Part shown: positions 16,396 to 24,627 of the stretch, one piece after another
Layout: every line of letters starts with the position of its first letter
Position numbering within the stretch: the stretch's first letter is position 1
DNA from: Hymenobacter mellowenesis
GTDB lineage: Bacteria; Bacteroidota; Bacteroidia; Cytophagales; Hymenobacteraceae
Assembly (NCBI RefSeq): GCF_030581005.1
Contig: NZ_JAUQSX010000011.1
Coordinates: 177,222 to 241,221 of the forward strand
Length of the DNA stretch: 64,000 nt
Direction: 5' to 3'
Notes under the pieces: model-generated
What the model was told of the DNA's origin: nothing
The model's database searches: none
The model's input: the letters and a program-made list of their open reading frames with translations, nothing else
Program-made: the position numbers and the translations under genes

Positions 16396-17286
16396 CTAAT
16401 GCTTGATAACGGGCGCTGCCGCAATCGGGAAGCCCTGCTGGGCCAGCCACGCGCCGAAGCGGTCAAGCCAGGAATCGACGGGCAGGTGCTGGGTTTTCGT
16501 GCCGAAGCCGTGGCCGCCCTTGGCGTACACGTGCAACTCGGCGGGCTTGCCGGCCGCTTGCCAGCCGCTGTAGAGCTGCACGCTCTGCGGGGCCAGGCCT
16601 AGGTCGTCGTCGGAAGCCGCGGCCACGAACAGGGGCGGGGCATCGGCGGGCACGGGCTGCTTGGGCAATACCGCCAGGTAGGCGTATTGCGAGGCCAGAA
16701 AATCGGGGCGGTTAGCGGCCGAGTAGCCGTAGCCCACCCCGGCCGTTACGGTGCCGCCCGCCGAAAAGCCCATCAGGCCCACGCGGTTGGGCTGCACGCC
16801 CAGCTCCCGGGCGTGGCTGCGCACGTACTCAATGGCCCTTTTGCCATCGGCGATGTCCATCGCCACCACGGGCGCCACCACGGCGTTGAACTGATTCCAG
16901 TCCTTGAGCAGCGGCATCATCTGCTGGGCCGGGTCGGGGCCCGTAATGTGCACCAGCCGGTATTTGAGCACGAAGGCGGCCACGCCCCGCGCCTGCAGCC
17001 ATTTGGCCACGTTGGTGCCCTCGTTATCGATGTCGAGCAGGTGGAAGCCGCCCCCGGGGCACACCACCACGGCCGTACCCGTGGCCGTGCCCGGCGCGGG
17101 CAGGTAGGCCGTGAGCGTGGGCGTGGTCACGTTGTACACGAAGCGGGCCCCGGACTGGCTGGTTTCCTTTTCTGGCCAGGTCGAGCTTTCCGAGCCAGGG
17201 GCCTTGCCCTGATAGAGCGGAATAACCCGCTGGGCGTGGACGCTAAGGGTGCAGGCCAGCGCAAGTACCAAATAAATGATTTTCAT
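16396..17286 (-). CDS. Exported alpha/beta hydrolase (BD-FAE / acetyl esterase-like)
   Basis: A 296-residue protein from ATG 17286 (MKIIYLVLAL) with a signal peptide ending HAQ. It has the esterase pattern VVVCPGGGFHLLDIDNEG (oxyanion hole), MGFSAGG (nucleophile Ser), an Asp in AASDDDL and a C-terminal His in KGGHGFG. It resembles bacterial esterases of the BD-FAE type that act on acylated sugars, but in this context it could hydrolyse another ester. It lies 4 bases after the FMN reductase gene, so the two are co-transcribed. It is far from the xylan genes and is not obviously part of them. Confidence 0.85.
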   Translation of the reverse strand: MKIIYLVLALACTLSVHAQRVIPLYQGKAPGSESSTWPEKETSQSGARFVYNVTTPTLTAYLPAPGTATGTAVVVCPGGGFHLLDIDNEGTNVAKWLQARGVAAFVLKYRLVHITGPDPAQQMMPLLKDWNQFNAVVAPVVAMDIADGKRAIEYVRSHARELGVQPNRVGLMGFSAGGTVTAGVGYGYSAANRPDFLASQYAYLAVLPKQPVPADAPPLFVAAASDDDLGLAPQSVQLYSGWQAAGKPAELHVYAKGGHGFGTKTQHLPVDSWLDRFGAWLAQQGFPIAAAPVIKH

Positions 17287-17290
17287 TGGC

Positions 17291-17845
17291 CTACGCTGCA
17301 TTTTTCTTGAACCACACGATGTAGGCATCAATAGCTCCCTGCAGAAACTGCTTGGTGCCGGCTTTCAACTCGCCGTTTTCGTCAAACAGTTCATTCACCT
17401 TCGCCAGGTACACTTCGGGCTGCTGCATGGTGGGCACGTTGAGAAAAACCAGGCTTTGCCGCAGGTGGTGGTTGGCCCCGAAAGCCGATACGTTGCCCGG
17501 CGAGTTACTGAAAACCGCGCCCGGCTTGCCGTCCCACACGCTTTGGCCATAAGGCCGGGAGCCCACATCGAGCGCGTTTTTCAGCACGCCCGGCACCGAC
17601 CGGTTGTATTCCGGCGTCACGAAAAGCACACCGTCCAGCGCCTTCACCTCGTTGCGGAACGTGGTATAGATTTCCGGTACTTCGTTATGGTCGTCGAAGT
17701 CCTGGTTGTAGACGGGCAGGCCGTCCAACGAAACCAGCTTGAACTCGAACCCTTCCGGAGCCATGGGCACCAGGGTATTGGCTATTTTCTTAGAGAAGGA
17801 TTCTTTGCGCAGGCTGCCGACGAGGATGCCAATTACTTTTTTCAT
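17291..17845 (-). CDS. NADPH-dependent FMN reductase
   Basis: A 184-residue flavodoxin-like protein of the NADPH-dependent FMN reductase family. The N-terminal strand-loop GILVGSLRKESFSKKIANTL binds the FMN phosphate, and FVTPEYNRSVPGVLKNALDV with the following GVGSRPYGQ-like loop contacts the flavin. Members reduce quinones, azo dyes and chromate or supply reduced flavin. It sits directly downstream of a luciferase-like monooxygenase (LLM) gene, which needs reduced flavin, so it may be its reductase partner. Confidence 0.88.
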   Translation of the reverse strand: MKKVIGILVGSLRKESFSKKIANTLVPMAPEGFEFKLVSLDGLPVYNQDFDDHNEVPEIYTTFRNEVKALDGVLFVTPEYNRSVPGVLKNALDVGSRPYGQSVWDGKPGAVFSNSPGNVSAFGANHHLRQSLVFLNVPTMQQPEVYLAKVNELFDENGELKAGTKQFLQGAIDAYIVWFKKNAA

Positions 17846-17887
17846 GGGGTTGCGGATTAAGATTTGAATTAAAGTTGAGGTCGGCCG

Positions 17888-18907
17888 TTAGCGCAGCAAT
17901 GGCGCCACGCGGCTGCCGATAAGCTCGGTGGCCTGCAGAATTTTCTCGTGCGGCAGCACGGCCACGTCCATCTGGAACGTCACCCGCGAAATGCCGCCCA
18001 GTGCCTCGCTGTGGCGCCGAATCTTGGCGGCTACTTCCTCGGGGCTGCCCACCAGCAGCGCGCCCATCGGGCCGGCCTGGGCCTCCACGTGGGCTCGCGT
18101 GGGCGGAAAGCCGCCCCGCTCACGGGCGCGCTGGCCGAAAGTCTGGATGTAGCCGGGTGCGAAGCCGTTCAGGGCTTCTTCGGTGGTGGGGGCCACGTAG
18201 CCCAGCGAGTGCAGGCCCACTTTGAGCTGCTCGGGCGCGTGCCCGGCCCGGCGGCCGGCTTCGCGGTAAAGGTCGACCAGGGGGCGGAAGCGGCGGGTTT
18301 CGCCCCCGATGATGGCCACCATCAGCGGCAGGCCCAGCGTGCCGGCCCGCGCAAACGACTCGGGCGTGCCGCCCACGCCCAGCCAGATGGGCAGCTGCGC
18401 CTGCGCCGGGCGCGGGTACACGCCCTGGCCCGTCAGGGCCGGCCGGAACCGACCCTGCCAGCTGATTTTTTCGCTGGCCCGAATGGCCAGCAGCAGGTCC
18501 AGCTTCTCGGCGAACAGTTCGTCATAGTCATTGAGGCTGTAGCCGAAAAGTGGGAAGGCTTCGGTGGAGGAGCCCCGGCCCACCACCATTTCGGCCCGGC
18601 CCTGCGAAATCAAATCCAAGGTGGCGAACTCCTGGAACACGCGCACCGGGTCGGCGGCCGAGAGCACCGTGACGGCGCTGGTGAGGCGGATGCGCTGGGT
18701 GCGGGCGGCCGCCGCGGCCAAAATCACGGCCGTGGCCGAGTCGAGGTATTCGGCCCGGTGGTGCTCGCCGATGCCGAACACGTCGAGCCCGACCTCGTCG
18801 GCGCGCTCAATGCGCTCAAGCAGCAGGCGCATCGCCTCGGGGCCGCTGAGGTGGTCGCCGCCATTTTGGAGCAGGTGCGAGGCAAAGCTGTCAATTCCAA
18901 CTTCCAT
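17888..18907 (-). CDS. LLM-class flavin-dependent oxidoreductase
   Basis: A 339-residue luciferase-like TIM-barrel protein. Typical segments are DVFGIGEHHRAEYLDSATAVILAAAAARTQRIRLTSAVTVLSAADPVRVFQEFATLDLIS and GRAEMVVGRGSSTEAFPLFGY. Members use reduced FMN or F420; the neighbouring FMN reductase favours FMN. The substrate is unknown. It starts about 100 bases past the stop of the alcohol dehydrogenase gene, with a hairpin between them (18944-18970). Confidence 0.87.
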   Translation of the reverse strand: MEVGIDSFASHLLQNGGDHLSGPEAMRLLLERIERADEVGLDVFGIGEHHRAEYLDSATAVILAAAAARTQRIRLTSAVTVLSAADPVRVFQEFATLDLISQGRAEMVVGRGSSTEAFPLFGYSLNDYDELFAEKLDLLLAIRASEKISWQGRFRPALTGQGVYPRPAQAQLPIWLGVGGTPESFARAGTLGLPLMVAIIGGETRRFRPLVDLYREAGRRAGHAPEQLKVGLHSLGYVAPTTEEALNGFAPGYIQTFGQRARERGGFPPTRAHVEAQAGPMGALLVGSPEEVAAKIRRHSEALGGISRVTFQMDVAVLPHEKILQATELIGSRVAPLLR

Positions 18908-18943
18908 AGCAGTAACAAGAAAGTAAAAAGTGTTCTACCAAAA

Positions 18944-18970
18944 CGCCCGGCTCCACGCGGAAGCCGGGCG
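18944..18970 (-). terminator. Hairpin after the alcohol dehydrogenase gene
   Basis: A 9-bp stem (CGCCCGGCT and its complement) with a 9-base loop, 37 bases past the ADH stop. It may partly terminate the transcript before the LLM gene. Confidence 0.65.
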
Positions 18971-19006
18971 CTTGAAGGCCAACCGGGCCGGGCTGCCAAT
19001 GGTTGG

Positions 19007-20122
19007 CTATGCCCCGACCTTGCCGATGCGCAGGATGGGCTTGATGGTGATGCCCTTCTCCGAGTCTTCGGCGGCTTCGTTTATTTGGTCGAACTCGTAG
19101 AACTTCACCAGCTTATCGAAGGGAAACTGACCTTTCTTATACAGCGCAATCAGGCGCGGAATAAAGATGCTGGGTACCGAGTCGCCTTGCAGGATGCCCT
19201 TGAGGGTGCGGCCGGCTACCATGATGTCGTTGGGGCCGAAGGTTATTTCCTTGTCGGGGGCCGTGACGCCTACCATGCCGCACACGCCGTGGGTGCGCAG
19301 GCCCTGCACGGCCGTGCGAATGATTTCGGGCCGGCCGGTGGTGTCGAAGGCGAAATGGGTGCCCTTGCCAGTGATTTTCTGGATTTCCTCCACCACGTTG
19401 CCCGTCTTGCTGTTGATGGTATGGGTGGCCCCCAGTTCCTTGGCCAGCGCCAGACGTGCGTCGTTGATGTCGATGGCGATGATGGTGGTGGCTTCAGCCA
19501 CGCCGGCGGCCATGACGGCGGCCAGGCCCACGGCCCCGGTACCGAAAATGGCGATGCTGGACCCGGCCGGCACATTCAGGCTATTGAGTACGGCGCCCGC
19601 CCCAGTCTGGATGCCGCAGCCTAGCGGCCCGAGCAGTTCCAGCGGCACGTCCTTGGGCACCTTGATGGTGTTGTTTTCGTGGGCCACGGCGTAGGTGGCA
19701 AACGACGACTGCGAGAAGAAGCTGTCGTGCAAATCGGGCGTGGCGTGCTGGTGGATGCGGTGGCTGCCATCGGGGCGGCTGCCGGCGAAGTTGTGCTCCA
19801 GCATGTGCTCGCAGTAGGTGGGAAAGCCCTCGCGGCAGCTGTCGCACTTGCCGCAGTAGCCGAAGGTGAGCACCACGTGGTCGCCCACGGCCACCTCGGT
19901 CACTTCATGCCCAATGGCCTCGACCACGCCCGCGCCCTCGTGGCCGAGCACCATGGGCAGGGGGGCGGCCATCTGCTGGTTGCGAATCACCATATCGGTG
20001 TGGCAGATGCCGGTGGCCACGATGCGCACCAGCACTTCCTGGGGTTGGGGCTGGTCGAGTTCGGCTTCTTCGAGCACGAACGGAGTACCTTTTTCTCTAA
20101 CGACGGCGGCGGTAATCTTCAT
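19007..20122 (-). CDS. Zinc-dependent aryl/benzyl-alcohol dehydrogenase-like
   Basis: A 371-residue zinc MDR dehydrogenase. The catalytic zinc site is ATGICHTDM plus the GHEGAGVVE histidine, and the structural zinc site is the Cys cluster CGKCDSCREGFPTYC. The coenzyme motif is FGTGAVGLAAVMAA. Overall it resembles aryl-alcohol (benzyl alcohol) NAD-dependent dehydrogenases. It is divergent from an AraC gene, with a 185-base shared upstream region that holds a -7 box (20243-20236) and the 26-base element (20276-20301) also found at the efflux operon. Confidence 0.9.
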   Translation of the reverse strand: MKITAAVVREKGTPFVLEEAELDQPQPQEVLVRIVATGICHTDMVIRNQQMAAPLPMVLGHEGAGVVEAIGHEVTEVAVGDHVVLTFGYCGKCDSCREGFPTYCEHMLEHNFAGSRPDGSHRIHQHATPDLHDSFFSQSSFATYAVAHENNTIKVPKDVPLELLGPLGCGIQTGAGAVLNSLNVPAGSSIAIFGTGAVGLAAVMAAGVAEATTIIAIDINDARLALAKELGATHTINSKTGNVVEEIQKITGKGTHFAFDTTGRPEIIRTAVQGLRTHGVCGMVGVTAPDKEITFGPNDIMVAGRTLKGILQGDSVPSIFIPRLIALYKKGQFPFDKLVKFYEFDQINEAAEDSEKGITIKPILRIGKVGA

Positions 20123-20235
20123 GGGAGTTGGGGATTAGGGGAGGGAATGATAAAGGAATGGCCGTGCAGCAGGCCGTGCTCGGCGGCAGGACGGGCCGTT
20201 TTTAGCGCTGACGGCAAGGGAGCCTTTCAGTAACT

Positions 20236-20301
20236 CAAAAGTAGAAAGCACCTTGCCTGGTAACTTTGGCAATCAAGTCAACTATTTGTTCAAACCAGCC
20301 A
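20236..20301 (-). promoter_or_regulatory. ADH promoter with shared AraC-type element
   Basis: A perfect minus-strand -7 box TACTTTTG (20243-20236). The element at 20276-20301 matches the one at 16236-16261 in 22 of 26 positions, including a 16-base identical run TTGTTCAAACCAGCCA, in the same orientation and at the same 52.5-base distance from the box. Confidence 0.72.
20261..20268 (+). promoter_or_regulatory. -7 box of the araC gene
   Basis: TAACTTTG matches TAnnTTTG exactly, 40 bases before the ATG at 20308. The inferred transcription start falls at the edge of the 26-base element (20276-20301), so a bound regulator would block this promoter, consistent with negative autoregulation. Confidence 0.6.
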
Positions 20302-20307
20302 AGCGCA

Positions 20308-21111
20308 ATGCTCACGTCCGAAGACTTTGTAGCGGAACTTGAAAACATCGATAGCCGGCCCGAAACTATGTTTGTGCTGGAGCAGCACAGCGAGGAAAAC
20401 TACCCCCTGCACCAGCACCAGAAAACCCAGCTGGTGTATGTGCGCAGCGGCGTGGCTTACCTCGTCACGCCCAGCAAAACGTACTTCCTGCCGGCCCGGC
20501 ACTACGTGCTCATTCCGCCCCGACTGGAACACCGCGTGCTGTTTCATTCGCCCCAGCACGTCGTTACCGGGTTGTGCTTTGCGGAGGCCCGCGACGCCGA
20601 CCATCCGTTCTTTAGTCAGCTGGGCATCTACCCGGTGACGGACCTGCTCTACGAACTGCTGCGCTATACCGAGAGCTGGCACGGGCACTATGGCCCCGCG
20701 CAGTACGAGCCCTACCTGTTCCTACTGAACCTTAAGCTCGTGCTGCCGCACATCAGCCACCACCCGCTGCCGCTGGCCCTGCCCACCACCGAAGACCCGC
20801 GCCTGGTGCCGGTGCTGCGCCACATCTACGAGCACATCGGCGAGCTGCTGGAACTGGGCAGCCTAGCCCGGCACTTCGGCTTCAGCCCGCGCAGCTTGTC
20901 GCGCCTGTTTCAGGAGTGTCTGAGCATTTCCTTCGGGCAGTACCTGAAGCTGCGCCGCATGATGGCGGCGATGGAAATGATGCTGAAAACCCGCCAGACC
21001 ATCAGCGAGGTGGCCTACGCGGTGGGCTACAACAGCCTGGCCTCGTTCAGCAACACCTTCAACAAGCTGGTGGGCCAGCGCCCCTCCGAGTTTGCCGCCC
21101 GCGAGCAGTAG
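20308..21111 (+). CDS. AraC family transcriptional regulator
   Basis: A 267-residue regulator from ATG 20308 (MLTSEDFVAE); a TTG start at 20266 would read through the operator. The N-terminal cupin-like sensor domain (EENYPLHQHQKTQLVYVRSG ... HYVLIPPRLEHRVLF) is followed by two C-terminal HTH motifs (LGSLARHFGFSPRSLSRLFQE and ISEVAYAVGYNSLASFSNTFNKLVGQRPSEF). It is transcribed divergently from the alcohol dehydrogenase. The 26-base element between them and its copy at the efflux operon are its likely binding sites. The ligand is unknown, but aromatic compounds would fit the targets. Confidence 0.9.
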   Translation: MLTSEDFVAELENIDSRPETMFVLEQHSEENYPLHQHQKTQLVYVRSGVAYLVTPSKTYFLPARHYVLIPPRLEHRVLFHSPQHVVTGLCFAEARDADHPFFSQLGIYPVTDLLYELLRYTESWHGHYGPAQYEPYLFLLNLKLVLPHISHHPLPLALPTTEDPRLVPVLRHIYEHIGELLELGSLARHFGFSPRSLSRLFQECLSISFGQYLKLRRMMAAMEMMLKTRQTISEVAYAVGYNSLASFSNTFNKLVGQRPSEFAAREQ

Positions 21112-21150
21112 GCAGCGGGGCAGAGGTGGGCCGGGACCCAACACCAAGGC

Positions 21151-21187
21151 CGCCCCGGCATTCCCTCTGCAAAGAGAAACCGGGGCG
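21151..21187. terminator. Hairpin between convergent araC and yceI-like genes
   Basis: An 8-bp stem CGCCCCGG / CCGGGGCG separated by 21 bases, located between the stop codons of the convergent genes. Confidence 0.55.
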
Positions 21188-21197
21188 ACCGGTGGGC

Positions 21198-21857
21198 TTA
21201 ACGCTTGGCCACGCCGTCGGCTTTGGCGATGACGTTGAAGGTCAGTGTGAAATTGTCGTCGATGGCCTTGTCAGCGGCCGCGCCGAAGAAGGTCGAGCCG
21301 TACTTCACGTCGTACTTGCTGCGGTCGATGGTGGCCGTGCCCGAAGCCGCGGCCACGCCGTTTTTCACGCCCACTTTGGCCGGGAAGCTCAGCGGGTTGG
21401 TTTTGCCCTTGATGGTGAGGTTGCCGGTAACGGTGGCGTTATTACCGGCCGCGTCCCCCTTCAGCGGCTTGATGCTGGTGATGACGAAAGTGGCCGTTGG
21501 GTTCTTTTCCACGCCGAAGAAGTCGTCCGACTTCAGGTGGCCCACCAGCTTGGCGTTGTAGTCGGCATCGGTCAGGTCGGTGTTTTTAAGGGAAGCCATG
21601 TCGGCCACGAACGTGCCGCCCACAATCTGGCTGCCCTTCACCTGCACAGTGCCCTCTTTCAGGTTGATGGTGCCGGTGTGCTGGCCGCCTACCTTCTTAC
21701 CCAGCCAGCCCAACGAGCTCAGCTGCGGCTGCACTTTGTAAGTTTCAATGGCGGCCGTGGCCGTAGCGGGTTAGCGGGCGGCGGGGCCTTTAGCGGCTTG
21801 CGCAGGAGCCGACAGCACGGTGGCGGCCAGCAGCAGGGGAAACAGGAATTTTTTCAT
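21198..21857 (-). pseudogene. YceI family periplasmic protein, interrupted by a stop codon
   Basis: From ATG 21857 the frame reads a clear signal peptide (MKKFLFPLLLAATVLSAPAQA) and then meets TAA at 21773-21771 (codon 29). The same frame continues without shift as PATATAAIETYKVQPQLSSLGWLGKKVGGQHTG and runs to the end of a complete YceI domain (Ser-rich beta-barrel, about 190 residues). A single base change, for example CAA to TAA, explains the break. YceI proteins bind long isoprenoid or amphiphilic molecules in the periplasm. An internal start at 21734 could give a cytoplasmic fragment only. It is the last gene of the 24202-21198 group. Confidence 0.82.
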
Positions 21858-21917
21858 GGTTTCTTAAGTGAAGAGTTGTTGATTTAAAATGATTTATGGA
21901 CAGTGCTGGCTGCCGAG

Positions 21918-22604
21918 TTAAGGCTGTTTAGCCAGCCACTGGTGGGCGGCGTCCAATCCGCTGGCCGAGATTTCGTGCCCGCCCTCGAAGGCTTCGTAGT
22001 GCGGGGCGATGCCCAGCGTCTTTAGAAACGTCACGGCCTCGTCGGCGTAGAAAGCGGGCAGCTTGTCGTCGTGGCGTCCGTGGCTGAGGAAGAAGTGGAC
22101 CTTCTTCACGTCGGCCGCCGGAGCGTGGCGCTGACGCGACTCCATCAGCATGCGGCCGCTGAAGGCCAGCACGCCACGCACCTGCGACGGGTGGGTCAGG
22201 GCCACGTCGTAGGCCATGATGGCCCCCTGACTGAAGCCCAGCAGGTACACCTGCCCGGCCGGAATGCCATACTTTATGCAGGCTTCGTGGATGAAGCGGA
22301 GCAGCAGGCGCTGTCCGTCCAGCTGCTGGCTTTGGTTGAAGACGGGCTTGCCCGACGAGAAATCCACCTCGTAGAAGCCGAAACCCATTGGCCCAAAGAT
22401 TAGCGGAGCGCGCACCGAGAGTACCAGCGTGTGGGCATCGGCCAGCTGCTCGCCCACGGGCAGCAGGTTCAGCTCGTTGCCGCCCACACCGTGCAGCATC
22501 AGCAGGAGTCGTTTGGCGCCGGTGGCCTGGGCCGGGTTCACTACGCGGTAGGACAGGGATAAGTCAGTAAGCAGCGCGGGCTGCGTAGCAGAAGCAATAG
22601 TCAT
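21918..22604 (-). CDS. Phospholipase/carboxylesterase, MhqD/YpfH-like
   Basis: A 228-residue serine hydrolase from ATG 22604 (MTIASATQPA). It has LMLHGVGGNELNLLPVGEQL (oxyanion hole), LLGFSQGAIMAY with the catalytic Ser at 125, SHGRHDDKLP with the Asp, and GGHEIS with the His. There is no signal peptide. The family includes MhqD of Bacillus, whose gene is adjacent to the ring-cleavage dioxygenase MhqO in quinone resistance; here the VOC dioxygenase gene likewise lies directly upstream (68-base gap). The longer frame to 22883 runs antisense to coding sequence and is not supported. Confidence 0.87.
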   Translation of the reverse strand: MTIASATQPALLTDLSLSYRVVNPAQATGAKRLLLMLHGVGGNELNLLPVGEQLADAHTLVLSVRAPLIFGPMGFGFYEVDFSSGKPVFNQSQQLDGQRLLLRFIHEACIKYGIPAGQVYLLGFSQGAIMAYDVALTHPSQVRGVLAFSGRMLMESRQRHAPAADVKKVHFFLSHGRHDDKLPAFYADEAVTFLKTLGIAPHYEAFEGGHEISASGLDAAHQWLAKQP

Positions 22605-22672
22605 GGAAGTAGTTAGATAAAACGGGAGAAAAAAGGCCAGCCACGCCCAGCGTTGGCGTTTCCAGGGGCGGC

Positions 22673-23620
22673 TCACGCTTGTGGCTGCGGCTCGGCGCGC
22701 AGCAGCACCCGGATGCCCCACGGGTCGGTGGCAATGGGGCCTTTGGGTGTTGGCTCCACGGCGTAGCCGGCGGCTTGCAGGCGGGTAGCAGCCGCGTCGC
22801 GGGTGACGGCATCGGGCACCCAGAGCTCCCAGCGCAGCAGACGGGCATCGGCGGTGGTGGCGGCGGGTGAGCCGGCGGCCCACACGTTCAGGCCCAGGTG
22901 GTGGTGGTAGCCGCCGGCCCCCACGAACAGGGCCCCCGACAGGCTCCAGGTTTCGATGTCGAAGCCCAGCGCCTTGTGGTAGAAGGCCGCCGCGGCCCGC
23001 AGGTCGCCGGTATAAAAGTGCAGGTGGCCGATGGTCGTGCCGGCGGGCAGGCCCTGCCAGTGGTTTGTGCCGGCCGCTTGCAGCACCCCGGCCTCGTCAA
23101 GCGGGTCGAGGGCCGACTGGATTTCGCCCTGCTCGCTCACCTGCCACTCCGAGCGGGGCCGGTCGCGGTATACCTCGATGGTAAAGCCGTCAGGGTCGGT
23201 CAGGTAAGTGGCTTCGCTGTAGTTGTGGTCAGAGGAGCCCAGGTTGACCCCCAGGGAATGCACGTGCTTGATAAAGCAGCCTAAGTCGGCGCGGGTGGGC
23301 AGCAGCACGGCCAGGTGATAGATGCCCAGCCGGCCGCGCCGGGGAATGGGATTTGCCCCCGGCTGCTCCTGCAGGCGCACCAGCACTGCTGGACTACCGG
23401 CCACGCCCAACTCGGCTACGGCGGCCTGGCCTTCGGTGGCCGGCGTCTGACGGAGCAGCGCAAACCCCAGCACGCGCTGGTAAAAGTCCAGCGAGCGGGT
23501 TAGGTTGGCCACCGTCAGGTACACGGTGCCCAGACGAATGTTGGCCGGCAATTCCGTCGGCGGGTGGACCCCAATGCGTTCAGCGGGCAGCGAAGAATAA
23601 GGAAGCAGGGCAGTGGTCAT
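22673..23620 (-). CDS. VOC-family ring-cleaving dioxygenase, CatE/MhqO-like
   Basis: A 315-residue protein made of two vicinal-oxygen-chelate modules (residues about 25-145 and 185-310). Fe ligands expected in this family appear as His in RLGIYHLAV, His in GTTIGHLHFY and Glu in the C-terminal module (RWELWVPD). It resembles catechol 2,3-dioxygenase CatE and MhqO/MhqA hydroquinone dioxygenases. It would open catechol or hydroquinone rings. The gene is second in a transcript starting with the 24202 gene and followed by the MhqD-like esterase. Confidence 0.87.
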   Translation of the reverse strand: MTTALLPYSSLPAERIGVHPPTELPANIRLGTVYLTVANLTRSLDFYQRVLGFALLRQTPATEGQAAVAELGVAGSPAVLVRLQEQPGANPIPRRGRLGIYHLAVLLPTRADLGCFIKHVHSLGVNLGSSDHNYSEATYLTDPDGFTIEVYRDRPRSEWQVSEQGEIQSALDPLDEAGVLQAAGTNHWQGLPAGTTIGHLHFYTGDLRAAAAFYHKALGFDIETWSLSGALFVGAGGYHHHLGLNVWAAGSPAATTADARLLRWELWVPDAVTRDAAATRLQAAGYAVEPTPKGPIATDPWGIRVLLRAEPQPQA

Positions 23621-23677
23621 AACAGCGGGGATGGTAGTAGCGGTTAAGAGTAGTTGAAGCGGCGGCCGCGAAGCTGC

Positions 23678-24202
23678 TTATTTAGCCAAGCCGAGCTGCT
23701 TCATGTAGGATTGGTTATCCCAGTAGAGGTATTCCTCCACCATCACACCGTCCTTCCACACGCCCAGGGTGGACATGGGTAGCACGAACTTCTTGCCGTT
23801 GGGCTGAATGAATTTGCCGTCGCCGGTGGGCATGGGCTTGGTGAAGGTGCCGGTCATGATGCCCGATACCGACGTCAGATTGCCCTGACCAATCTTGAAG
23901 GGGTGCTGCTTGATTTTCGTGTCGGGGGCGTACACGAACATGGCTTTCAGGTCCGAGATGTGGCGGGCGATGCCGGTGGTGGTGTGGCCATCGGGCCAAT
24001 GCACGATGATGTTCTGGGCGTGGCTCTCGTGCAGGCGGTCCCACTTCTCGTTGCTGAACACGTCGTAGTCCAACTCATCGAAGGTTTTCAGGTGCTGGGC
24101 CACGAGGTCGCTGGTTTTAGGGGCGGGCTTGGCGGCGGGTTTCTGGGCGGCGGCGGTCAGCGAGGCCGCGAACAGGGCAAGGGGCAGCAGGATTTTTTTC
24201 AT
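23678..24202 (-). CDS. Exported SnoaL-like (ester cyclase type) protein
   Basis: A 174-residue protein with a signal peptide (MKKILLPLALFAASLTAAAQ) and an NTF2/SnoaL-like fold. Features include YDVFSNEKWDRLHESHAQNIIVHWPDGHTTTG, ISDLKAMFVYAPDT and a conserved VSGIMTGTFTKPM strand. SnoaL proteins include cyclases and many of unknown role. It is the first gene of a group with the VOC dioxygenase, the MhqD-like esterase and YceI. Its upstream region has a -7 box and a Crp-like palindrome. Confidence 0.82.
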   Translation of the reverse strand: MKKILLPLALFAASLTAAAQKPAAKPAPKTSDLVAQHLKTFDELDYDVFSNEKWDRLHESHAQNIIVHWPDGHTTTGIARHISDLKAMFVYAPDTKIKQHPFKIGQGNLTSVSGIMTGTFTKPMPTGDGKFIQPNGKKFVLPMSTLGVWKDGVMVEEYLYWDNQSYMKQLGLAK

Positions 24203-24250
24203 CGGGGAGACAACGACTTGTCAGGATTCTCTCACCGCGAGAGAACAAGA

Positions 24251-24296
24251 CAAAGGTCCCCCAGCGCCTATCCCCAGCACATTATCATAGGATAAG
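24251..24296 (-). promoter_or_regulatory. Promoter with Crp-like palindrome (SnoaL-dioxygenase group)
   Basis: A minus-strand -7 box GACCTTTG (24258-24251), identical to those at 9746 and 12046. The palindrome ATTATCATAGGATAAG (24281-24296 on the plus strand) is centred 37.5 bases from the box edge, the same distance as in those two promoters. Only one palindrome is present here. Confidence 0.72.
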
Positions 24297-24627
24297 AAAC
24301 GCGGGCGGTGGGGCCTAAAAACAAAATGCCAACCCAGGGGCTGGCGCTTCACAGTAAGCAAGCAGAATTAGCCCCCCAAGCATTCGTCTAAGGGCCGGAG
24401 AAGCATCGGACCAAGGTTGCGCTACAACCGCCGCCGCGCCCGACAGCAACTGCTTTCGGTAGCGGCCTTCCCCAGCCGGCGGGCCACTAGCACTATCCTC
24501 GCAAAGTGCAGCATAATCCTAGCAATCAAGTGAATTAGCGCAACCGGCTGGCCGGAAGCACGGTTACTCCAGCGACCTGCTACTCCGGCTGGCCCGTTTT
24601 CATTTCTTCCTTATCCCCTCCAAACCC
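24297..24627. other. Intergenic region between divergent genes
   Basis: About 330 bases upstream of the plus-strand 24628 gene. No open frame or hairpin stands out, and no clean TAnnTTTG box was found for the plus-strand gene. The 11-base string TCCTCGCAAAG at about 24495 recurs near 26470, upstream of another plus-strand gene. Confidence 0.4.

Noticed and set aside
17948..19624. A 558-codon open frame on the plus strand
   Set aside because: It runs antisense through two well-supported genes (LLM and ADH) and across the hairpin between them.
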